A DNA stretch of 64,000 bases from Plecoglossus altivelis (taxonomy: Eukaryota; Chordata; Actinopteri; Osmeriformes; Plecoglossidae): assembly GCA_036571765.1 (NCBI GenBank), contig BROE01000024.1, positions 10,244,875 through 10,308,874 of the forward strand, given 5' to 3'. Positions 61,301 to 64,000 of the stretch are shown here, in pieces (position 1 is the first letter of the stretch; each line of letters starts with the position of its first letter). The translations under genes were made by a program, and so were the position numbers. The notes beneath the pieces were generated by a model that was not told the DNA's origin, did not search any database, and worked only from the letters and a program-made list of their open reading frames with translations.

Positions 61301-63428
61301 TCTGCTGGTGATGCCCATGCCTGCCAATGCAGACGAGGCCAAAGACTCCCCCTGGCAGGTCACTAAACACACCTCCCAATCACTGGGAAGTGAAAGAGGG
61401 GCTTCAATCTCTTACTTCCATCCCTCGCTCTTTCCTGCCTCTCTCTCTCTCTCTCTCTCTCTCTCGCTCTCTCTCTGTCTCTCTCTGTCTCTCTGTCTCT
61501 CTCTCTGTCTCTCTCTCTCTATAACTCTCTCTCTCCACATCTCTCTACACCTCTTTCTCTACACCTCTCTCTCTCTCTCCCTCTTTCTCTTTCTCTCTCT
61601 CTCTGTCTCTCCCCTCGTCTTCCTGTCAGGCCGCTCTGTTTTCAAGGCCTCTGTTCGCTTCATAACTCAGTTATTTTGTAGTCCTGCTGTCTTGTCCAAG
61701 TCTGGTGTTGCATGAGTTGATTTACTCGTCCTCCTCCCTCTCTGTTTGTTCTCCCCTCGTCCTGTCTCTCCTTCCTCCTCCCTGCAGAACCCGTGTGTTC
61801 ACGACGAGGCATCCGGGGTGTCCTTGGTTGGCCTGCCTGCCCTTCAAGCCTTGCTCTATCACTGCCGGTTCTTCCAGCACATCTCCCTCATGGCCTCCAC
61901 CTGCTACCGTGGACGCTACACTTTCCCCCTGCAGCCCTTCCGCCCTGGCCCTGGGCCTGGCCCTGGCCCTGAGGATGGCCAGGAGGTGGAGGACTCTCTG
62001 AACCTTTGGAGGTCCTGTGCTCCTGCTGCCCAGAATCAGAGCAGGGCTTCTGGCTCCCTGTCCACCTCGAGCACTCTGGTTAGCAACACTGAATGTACTC
62101 CCCAGATACGGAAGAGCCGTAGGCAATCAGAGTGGCTGAAATGTTGCTCCACTGGGAGCCAGGCTGCTGTAGAAAACCACCATCTAGAGCAAGAAGAAGA
62201 ACATGATTGAGTTTTTAAAACAATCTAAAACCATAATTCACCAAGTTGGTAACCATGTTGGGAGTTAGGGTCTGACGTCTGATTGGTCCTTGTGTTTTGT
62301 CTGTCATAGCTCCCACCTGGGGGGTCCAGACCTCACTCTCCTGCTGCCACCTCCCCCTCTAGGACTCCCCAGGACACACCTGCCAGTAGACTTATGGCTC
62401 AAGGTAGGGGGTGTGTGCGCACCTGTGAGAGTGTGTATGTCTTGCATGTGTCATCTAAAGCCAATAACGTTTTGGGTAAATCCAAACAGTTTTATTGTTC
62501 GTTTTTCCCATCTGTGATCTCTTGTCTGCCCAGGCCAGAGTGACACAGATACCAGCACCTCTGTCATGTCCCAGGATTCCCTGCCAGGTGACCCCTCAGC
62601 CGACGCCTGTGCTATCGTGACCCCTGACCTCCTGTCAGCACTGTGTGGCCTCCTGCACAACCTGCTGGCAGTACTTCCTGACTTCACCCTCGGAGCGTTG
62701 TTACACAGCCAGCTCCTCCAATCACTGGCCAGGTTAGACCTTAAACACACCCACGCTTGGAGCAACACTGAAGCTCATGTGAAGGGCATCAGACACCTGA
62801 ATGCTAGTTGTTTCGGTCAGTTCCAAATCTATTTGGATCTTCAACCGGGGAGTCCCAAGGTCACAGACTCGCTCGCTGTTTCAAAAAAAGAATAGTAACC
62901 TAAACCTTGGTGCCAAACGATCACAGCATGACCATGACTAGGATGCTTGTAACCTCACCACATTTTTCCTCTGACTGTGTGTTGCAGTCTGGTGGACTCG
63001 AGCACCATAGAGCGCTGTGTGTCTGAGCTGAGGGCTTTACACAGCCTCCCAGGAGACAAGGCCGACAACAAGACTCAGGTATGTTGAGCACGGACTGCAG
63101 TCTCGCAGCCAGCTGTCCATGAACCCACACGCGCTGTCAAGGGCACAGCTTTTTAAACGTAACCAATATATCAAGTAGAACACAGTCTTGTCAGTGGGTT
63201 CCACGGTCCGTTAGGATGCTGCGGAGGTGAGAGGCGGAGGGTGACGAGTGTTCTGTCTGTCTGGGCTCCTGTTCCAGGTTCTTACCCTGCTCCAGTACCT
63301 GTCCAGCTACTGCAGGCTTCTGCACACCTGTGTCGTGATCAGCAAAGAGCTGATGGGTCAGGCTGACTTCCTCAAACCGCTGCTGACCAATGTCGTTGCT
63401 GTCCTCACGCTCGATAGCAAAGACTTAG
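45372..63428 (+). CDS. rttn: Rotatin (RTTN), 5' 37 coding exons; gene continues off window
   Basis: Rotatin is a large armadillo/HEAT-like helical protein of centrioles and basal bodies (Drosophila relative Ana3). It is needed to build full-length centrioles downstream of STIL and for cilia, left-right patterning and brain growth. Joining 37 exons gives about 1,742 codons with consistent phase at every junction; human RTTN is 2,226 residues, so about 78% is here. Landmarks close to human: N-terminal LIRKMGHSLLEIRVRALKSI; CLKFSTFPWLTLTTTDRH; RPSVVGRTGQR; RRSAAEQLAVVLQ; RFYGLPSLERTLLAMVNLTA; SFMGKGVTKNA; NISGGLWGTLLNILLDQ. The ATG has G at -3 and G at +4. Two introns (5 and 10) use GC donors, and intron 31 carries a minisatellite. 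The last visible donor is at 63428. The remaining exons are expected to the right. Only the end of exon 33 is seriously uncertain. Confidence 0.95.
45696..45883 (+). CDS. rttn: RTTN exon 2
   Basis: Acceptor aacag, donor AAG|gtaggt, ends phase 0. Encodes the conserved HSLLEIRVRALKSI and LLEWFNFPEVPM segments of the rotatin N-terminal domain. Confidence 0.95.
46195..46384 (+). CDS. rttn: RTTN exon 3
   Basis: Acceptor ttaaag, donor T|gtgagc, ends phase 1. Encodes RDVGAVEFFTQLSPSLEP, parallel to human VDVGAVEFLSKL, still in the N-terminal armadillo region. Confidence 0.92.
46608..46694 (+). CDS. rttn: RTTN exon 4
   Basis: Acceptor gttgcag, donor G|gtatgg, ends phase 1. Encodes a poorly conserved Gln/Pro-rich linker (GFFQSSKPNQAYIPPQ). 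The phase fit with both neighbours supports it. Confidence 0.88.
46831..46921 (+). CDS. rttn: RTTN exon 5 (GC donor)
   Basis: Encodes VRCLKFSTFPWLTLTTTDRH and ILSSNES, almost identical to human. The donor is AG|gcaagt, a GC-AG intron. No GT donor in range keeps the protein match. Ends phase 2. Confidence 0.93.
47047..47161 (+). CDS. rttn: RTTN exon 6
   Basis: Acceptor ttcccag, donor CAG|gtaaca, ends phase 0. Encodes CELLRDVIMQDFPAELFLQR, the conserved continuation of exon 5. Confidence 0.95.
47594..47744 (+). CDS. rttn: RTTN exon 7 (weak donor)
   Basis: Acceptor cctcag. Encodes NLLSLLRLG and RLRFHRDPSFYSAKQ. The donor G|gtttttac is poor after the GT, but it is the one that joins in frame to KQD-PVSQNSS, parallel to human KHDTVSQNSS. 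Ends phase 1. Confidence 0.88.
48230..48404 (+). CDS. rttn: RTTN exon 8
   Basis: Acceptor tctcccag, donor AG|gtttgc, ends phase 2. Encodes PVSQNSSMSCSQDVRGT and the near-invariant PRPSVVGRTGQR. A Ser/Gly-rich, probably flexible, region. Confidence 0.93.
48509..48699 (+). CDS. rttn: RTTN exon 9
   Basis: Acceptor tccacag, donor G|gtgtgt, ends phase 1. Encodes a low-complexity start, then LELPDLGAEDVLELQLQQLS and LPQFAVTTLEHATPMLRTG, parallel to human. Confidence 0.94.
48985..49220 (+). repeat. (CT)n/(GTCT)n repeat in RTTN intron 9
   Basis: About 235 bases of CTCT, GTCT and CCATCT words precede exon 10 and merge with its polypyrimidine tract. Three long Ser/Leu/Cys-rich ORFs here are translations of the repeat. 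Confidence 0.93.
49260..49375 (+). CDS. rttn: RTTN exon 10 (GC donor)
   Basis: Acceptor cctacag. Encodes RVFQRVLELLGETAMLLGDS and VWDDHSLLGTEL. The donor is CTG|gcaagt, the second GC-AG intron in this gene. Phase 0 joins cleanly to REKLQRS in exon 11. Confidence 0.92.
49775..49930. mobile_element. Foldback MITE-like repeat in RTTN intron 10
   Basis: The left part (TTCCTGGAGAACTACCTTGC) and the right part (CAGGAAGGTAGCTGTTCAG, then GGGTTGGAGAGC) are imperfect inverted copies around a roughly 70-bp middle. The words match a dispersed fish foldback repeat I recognise (CCTGGAGAGCTACC ... GGTAGCTCTCCAGG...GGGTTGGAGAG). No coding capacity. The family name was not established. Confidence 0.6.
50363..50530 (+). 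CDS. rttn: RTTN exon 11
   Basis: Acceptor tttccag, donor AAA|gtgtgt, phase 0 at both ends. Encodes REKLQRSMAEMGEILRYH, then IHHRMAYLGTAVFTIRLLQT, parallel to human [20 protein letters not shown]. Confidence 0.94.
50531..50587. repeat. (TG)n microsatellite at exon 11 donor
   Basis: The intron begins directly inside a TG-rich repeat, so the donor GT is the first unit of the array. Confidence 0.9.
50653..50865 (+). CDS. rttn: RTTN exon 12
   Basis: Acceptor ccccag, donor GAG|gtactg, phase 0 at both ends. Encodes ASENLPECTAAVLLPLALDR, MHEAAVAYLEQVNSDGHALY and CMESTCAFLKETQAE, parallel to human. Confidence 0.95.
51020..51132 (+). CDS. rttn: RTTN exon 13
   Basis: Acceptor tcacag, donor CT|gtaaga, ends phase 2. 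Encodes GKKNWPDLLELAGQAVEG and HLPIIKECINICSNL. Confidence 0.94.
51311..51330 (+). other. Poly-G tract before exon 14 acceptor
   Basis: G runs of 5, 6 and 6 bases lie 11-31 bases before the exon, where a pyrimidine tract is usual. Only CTGTCTGTCAG separates it from the exon. It may act as a G-run splicing element or a quadruplex. Confidence 0.7.
51342..51468 (+). CDS. rttn: RTTN exon 14
   Basis: Acceptor ctgtcag after an unusual G-rich stretch; donor AAG|gtgagc; ends phase 0. Encodes WKMDQASPLLKTESQRVFLK and VKTETYSCTLSVVK, parallel to human. Confidence 0.94.
51577..51702 (+). CDS. rttn: RTTN exon 15
   Basis: Acceptor cctgtag, donor AAG|gtgtgt, phase 0 at both ends. Encodes RCLGLQNGSKPVSSVCCGVH and VLYEISAFGLQDPAEK. 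Confidence 0.95.
51940..52056 (+). CDS. rttn: RTTN exon 16
   Basis: Acceptor tccatag, donor CAG|gtacga, phase 0 at both ends. Encodes VSTAAKDILLFLLKGRLMMT and LNEALYAVIPVLQ, close to human. Confidence 0.95.
52664..52803 (+). CDS. rttn: RTTN exon 17
   Basis: Acceptor gttgcag, donor AC|gtgagt, ends phase 2. Encodes SYADTEDTLGNCVLLISEVS and RLRAALRLLFTKQQT, close to human GYADTEDPLGNC. Confidence 0.95.
52880..53062. repeat. Interspersed (GT)n / TTAGCTGTCTGATGAGTTGG repeat in RTTN intron 17
   Basis: Four copies of a TTAG[CA]TGTCTGATGAGTTGG core (starting about 52910, 52966, 53003 and 53036) are separated by TG runs of different length. It is a compound micro/minisatellite. Confidence 0.9.
53063..53822. 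other. RTTN intron 17, unique part
   Basis: No exon could be fitted. A 39-codon open stretch (53127-53241) preceded by an acceptor-like word CTGCTCCAG ends in TGA, and the good match of exon 17 joined directly to exon 18 argues against it. Otherwise AT-rich unique DNA. Confidence 0.5.
53823..53964 (+). CDS. rttn: RTTN exon 18
   Basis: Acceptor atgtcag, donor AAG|gtccga, ends phase 0. Encodes VRVKAVEHLLPYLAAEKDLA and LDPIDRSFLK. A less conserved part of rotatin, but phase 2 entry and phase 0 exit fit both neighbours. Confidence 0.9.
54071..54170 (+). CDS. rttn: RTTN exon 19
   Basis: Acceptor gcgtcag, donor G|gtaacg, ends phase 1. Encodes AESVEKLYAILSSDTVDSSL, then RRSAAEQLAVVLQ, close to human RKSAAEQLAVIMQ. 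The preceding intron is only 106 bp. Confidence 0.95.
54279..54367 (+). CDS. rttn: RTTN exon 20
   Basis: Acceptor cctcag just after a (CTGT)n run (54236-54264); donor AAG|gtgagg; ends phase 0. Encodes DTAMHPVLKRLGVTDTVTAF, parallel to human KMHAVVKKLCLTDKI. The preceding intron is 108 bp. Confidence 0.94.
54615..55018. repeat. (TG)n and (GTGTACGT)n microsatellites in RTTN intron 20
   Basis: Two TG-rich arrays at about 54615-54664 and 54930-55018 flank unique DNA. The second has GTGTACGT units and runs up to the exon 21 acceptor, giving it a TG-rich rather than C-rich tract. Confidence 0.88.
55026..55143 (+). CDS. rttn: RTTN exon 21
   Basis: Acceptor ccctcag, donor G|gtacgt, ends phase 1. 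Encodes CPGSLLEPCVCILRKLVFAD and LAEQKDLLLALLR, parallel to human CLVQPCLTLLRKVL. Confidence 0.95.
55508..55604 (+). CDS. rttn: RTTN exon 22
   Basis: Acceptor tgctag, donor TG|gtgagt, ends phase 2. Encodes SLLIKENGGDVRELATLMCL, then LLFDEVATVDTW, close to human LLCLLLFDEVSRMDMW. Confidence 0.95.
55690..55958. repeat. (CT)n/(CTGT)n repeat in RTTN intron 22
   Basis: About 270 bases of CTCT/GTCT/CCCTCT words run into the exon 23 acceptor and form an extremely long polypyrimidine tract. ORFs of over 200 codons on the minus strand here are Arg/Glu repeat translations. Confidence 0.93.
55965..56027 (+). CDS. rttn: RTTN exon 23
   Basis: Acceptor cctccag, donor AG|gtaacg, phase 2 at both ends, 63 bases. 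Encodes CDTAGSSSLSPFSLPVSVLR, parallel to human PSLPSVFSLPVSLLRR. Confidence 0.92.
56153..56332 (+). CDS. rttn: RTTN exon 24
   Basis: Acceptor gtctccag, donor GA|gtaaga, phase 2 at both ends. Encodes RYNLPFQSASHHAVSPHCSV and HALQLAWNAAWHSGIDNLL, parallel to human [20 protein letters not shown]. Confidence 0.95.
56776..57018 (+). CDS. rttn: RTTN exon 25
   Basis: Acceptor tccccag, donor AG|gtacac, phase 2 at both ends. Encodes THLPSGLQDCIQAIVMAAGH, then RNTLCSLTWRPAIAR, close to human [20 protein letters not shown]. An internal AG|gtctgt is ignored because the frame reads through with homology. Confidence 0.94.
57206..57356 (+). CDS. rttn: RTTN exon 26
   Basis: Acceptor attgcag, donor CAG|gtaggc, ends phase 0. 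Encodes FLQVQPAGMEDERLLVDVVA and LRWILELLLNQ, close to human FLQVLPACTEDEKLLIDVI. Confidence 0.95.
57504..57691 (+). CDS. rttn: RTTN exon 27 (coding HTQP repeat)
   Basis: Acceptor gtgcag, donor AG|gtatgt, ends phase 2. Encodes ETSSLLDPLLGS, then three perfect in-frame HTQP units (57546-57581), then LLQQRLQRELTTFFNTLLRC. Flanks align with human; the repeat appears to be an expansion in a variable loop. Confidence 0.94.
57692..58139. other. RTTN intron 27
   Basis: Begins with a CA run at about 57699-57719; the rest is AT-rich unique DNA. No exon fits, because exons 27 and 28 join directly in phase 2. Confidence 0.6.
58140..58353 (+). CDS. rttn: RTTN exon 28
   Basis: Acceptor ggccag, donor GAG|gtagct, ends phase 0. 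Encodes ESQLAMRLLQSLRVSDAPRF, then YGLPSLERTLLAMVNLTAQP and LKYLSGLLE. This is among the best conserved segments of rotatin. Confidence 0.96.
58354..59382. other. RTTN intron 28 with C-rich repeat
   Basis: Contains a TG run (about 58362-58398), a G/C-rich patch, and at about 58868-59110 a degenerate C-rich repeat built on CCCTCACCTATCCTCCAAC-type words. No coding exon fits here. Confidence 0.65.
59383..59511 (+). CDS. rttn: RTTN exon 29
   Basis: Acceptor cccccag, donor AAG|gtcaga, phase 0 at both ends. Encodes VISSFYVEWGGNSMSFMGKG and LLHLSHEMIAEGKDK, close to human VITSFYVERGGNAMSYMGKG. Confidence 0.96.
59660..59770 (+). CDS. rttn: RTTN exon 30
   Basis: Acceptor gtctag, donor GAG|gtaacc, phase 0 at both ends. 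Encodes DFISQWSLGHEMSSEEPSGS, then LGLAWLIPLWVDRDPE, close to human GLAWLIPLWVDRDPE. Confidence 0.96.
60316..60474 (+). CDS. rttn: RTTN exon 31
   Basis: Acceptor ctccag, donor GAG|gtaggc, phase 0 at both ends. Encodes VRFASLGVGSSLSCL and NISGGLWGTLLNILLDQQES, then SMVRRE. Its last 14 bases and donor form the first unit of the adjoining minisatellite. Confidence 0.96.
60461..60910. repeat. 25-bp minisatellite copied from exon 31 donor
   Basis: About 18 tandem units, 25 bp at first and 23-25 bp later, begin inside exon 31 (TGGTGCGGAGAGAG) and cross the splice site (GTAGGCCAGCC). Later units are TGGTGCGCAGAGAGGTAGG- or TGGGGGGCAGAGAGGTAGG-type followed by CTAGCC or CCAGCC. Nearly every unit keeps the AG|GTAGG donor word; those at about 60734 and 60877 have lost it. 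Confidence 0.96.
60911..61280. other. RTTN intron 31, right part
   Basis: Unique DNA between the minisatellite and exon 32. No exon or element recognised. Confidence 0.6.
61281..61358 (+). CDS. rttn: RTTN exon 32
   Basis: Acceptor tctccag, donor CAG|gtcact, phase 0 at both ends, 78 bases. Encodes AAFILQNLLVMPMPANADEA, then KDSPWQ, close to human AAFILQNLLVIPMP. Confidence 0.95.
61440..61612. repeat. (CT)n repeat in RTTN intron 32
   Basis: CTCT and CTGTCTCT words with interruptions. ORFs here are low-complexity translations. Confidence 0.93.
61788..62078 (+). CDS. rttn: RTTN exon 33 (3' end uncertain)
   Basis: Acceptor ccctgcag. Encodes NPCVHDEASGVSLVGLPALQ and ALLYHCRFFQHISLMASTCY, close to human PCVHDEDSGLSLIGKPALQ, then a Pro-Gly repeat (61946-61971) and RASGSLSTSSTL. 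Exon 34 needs a phase-0 donor. CTG|gttagc at 62078 fits and lies next to the SLSTS homology with human. GCT|gtagaa at 62168 is the alternative and would add 30 codons. The frame otherwise stops at 62208-62210. Confidence 0.75.
62310..62403 (+). CDS. rttn: RTTN exon 34
   Basis: Acceptor gtcatag, donor G|gtaggg. Read in phase 0 it gives LPPGGSRPHSPAATSPSRTP, then QDTPASRLMAQ, a Ser/Pro-rich disordered stretch like the matching human region. Another frame is also open, but only this one joins exon 35 correctly. Confidence 0.8.
62534..62732 (+). CDS. rttn: RTTN exon 35
   Basis: Acceptor tgcccag, donor AG|gttaga, ends phase 2. Encodes QSDTDTSTSVMSQDS, then IVTPDLLSALCGLLHNLLAV, parallel to human FVTPSLLSAMCSLLDNLL. 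Confidence 0.94.
62988..63078 (+). CDS. rttn: RTTN exon 36
   Basis: Acceptor gttgcag, donor CAG|gtatgt, ends phase 0. Encodes SLVDSSTIERCVSELRALHS, then LPGDKADNKTQ, parallel to human ATLIQTCVQELRALLPSSP. Confidence 0.94.
63278..63428 (+). CDS. rttn: RTTN exon 37 (last in window)
   Basis: Acceptor gttccag, donor G|gtgaga, ends phase 1. Encodes VLTLLQYLSSYCRLLHTCVV, then LKPLLTNVVAVLTLDSKDL, parallel to human FLLEYLSSLSRLL and KPLITNIIGILTICTKD. The next exon is not visible. Confidence 0.95.
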
Positions 63429-63468
63429 GTGAGAGAGACTCAGAGGGTGGGACATGTCTCTCATACCT

Positions 63469-63677
63469 GACTGGGTGTCTGTGATCAGACTGGGTGTCTG
63501 TGATCAGACAGGGTGTCTGTGATCAGACAGGGTGTCTGTGATCAGACTGGGTGTCTGTGGTCAGACAGGGTGTCTGTGATCAGACTGGGTGTCTGTGGTC
63601 AGACTGGGTGTCTGTGATCAGACTGGGTGTCTGTGGTCAGACTGGGTGTCTGTGATCAGACTGGGTGTCTGTGGTCA
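63469..63677. repeat. 19-bp minisatellite, 11 copies, RTTN intron 37
   Basis: Eleven units of GAC[T/A]GGGTGTCTGTG[A/G]TCA in perfect 19-bp register, with substitutions at only two positions. It starts 40 bases after the exon 37 donor. Confidence 0.97.
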
Positions 63678-64000
63678 GTCCGAAAGCGTGATCACACACT
63701 CTGCCCAGAATACTCTTAAGAACATATCTCTCAGGGCTCTGCAGAATACATTTTAATCGATTCAAATCATTAATGTTTTAGAGAACTTACATTTGGACTG
63801 TTTAGGGGTGAGTCGATAGGCTCAAAATACCACTGCCAGTTTACCCTGTAGAGAACCAACATGTCTGGATTTGCTGTTGACTACTATTTAGCTGTCCTTG
63901 GTGATGTTTCATTCAACAGAAGATAAGCCAGCCAACCCAGTCTTCAGTCCACAGCCATTATATTATTTGATCCCCTCTGTCTGTCTCTCTCTGTGTGTGT
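63678..64000. other. RTTN intron 37, right part, to window edge
   Basis: No exon recognised. A possible acceptor near 63919 (CATTCAACAG) opens a frame unlike the expected rotatin continuation, so I treat it as intron. A CT/TG run begins at the edge. Confidence 0.6.

Noticed and set aside
63920..63970. Possible RTTN exon 38 after CATTCAACAG
   Set aside because: The frame it opens does not resemble the expected next rotatin segment and has no clear donor before the window edge.

Overview
The window looks like teleost fish nuclear DNA. The evidence is a conserved SOCS6 coding exon, a many-exon rotatin (RTTN) gene with short introns, very abundant (CA)n, (CT)n and (GA)n microsatellites, and a decayed Tc1/mariner element of the kind common in fish genomes. 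No bacterial operon, rRNA, tRNA or CRISPR structure was seen. I cannot name the species.

Layout. (1) About 1-34,780 is a gene-free, AT-leaning stretch. The ORFs in it are short, unsupported by splice structure, and mostly fall in simple repeats. It holds microsatellites, a few strong inverted repeats, two G-quadruplex motifs, and several low-complexity-free blocks rich in homeodomain-type sites that could be conserved enhancers. (2) About 34,780-41,050 is the minus-strand SOCS6 gene: a probable long 3'UTR containing a Tc1-like remnant, one intact coding exon (38,032-39,633), an intron rich in GCTAGC, and a weakly supported non-coding first exon. (3) 41,050-45,371 is the intergenic space between SOCS6 and RTTN. 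It ends in a short RTTN promoter carrying an RFX X-box-like site. (4) 45,372-64,000 is the plus-strand RTTN gene. I resolved 37 coding exons, about 1,742 codons or roughly the first 78% of the protein. The phases agree at every junction; the end of exon 33 is the one uncertain boundary. The gene runs off the right edge.

SOCS6 and RTTN are divergently arranged, as in mammals, with the gene desert beyond the 3' end of SOCS6. In human that side faces CBLN2. The two genes are not known to share a pathway. SOCS6 is an SH2/SOCS-box ubiquitin-ligase adaptor that restrains receptor tyrosine kinases. RTTN is an armadillo-type centriole-assembly protein needed for cilia and left-right patterning.

I found no undescribed gene system. 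The more unusual observations are a 25-bp minisatellite in RTTN intron 31 that has copied the exon 31 splice donor about 17 times, two GC-AG introns in RTTN, an X-box at the RTTN promoter, two near-perfect inverted repeats in the desert, and a short uORF that overlaps an alternative upstream SOCS6 start.
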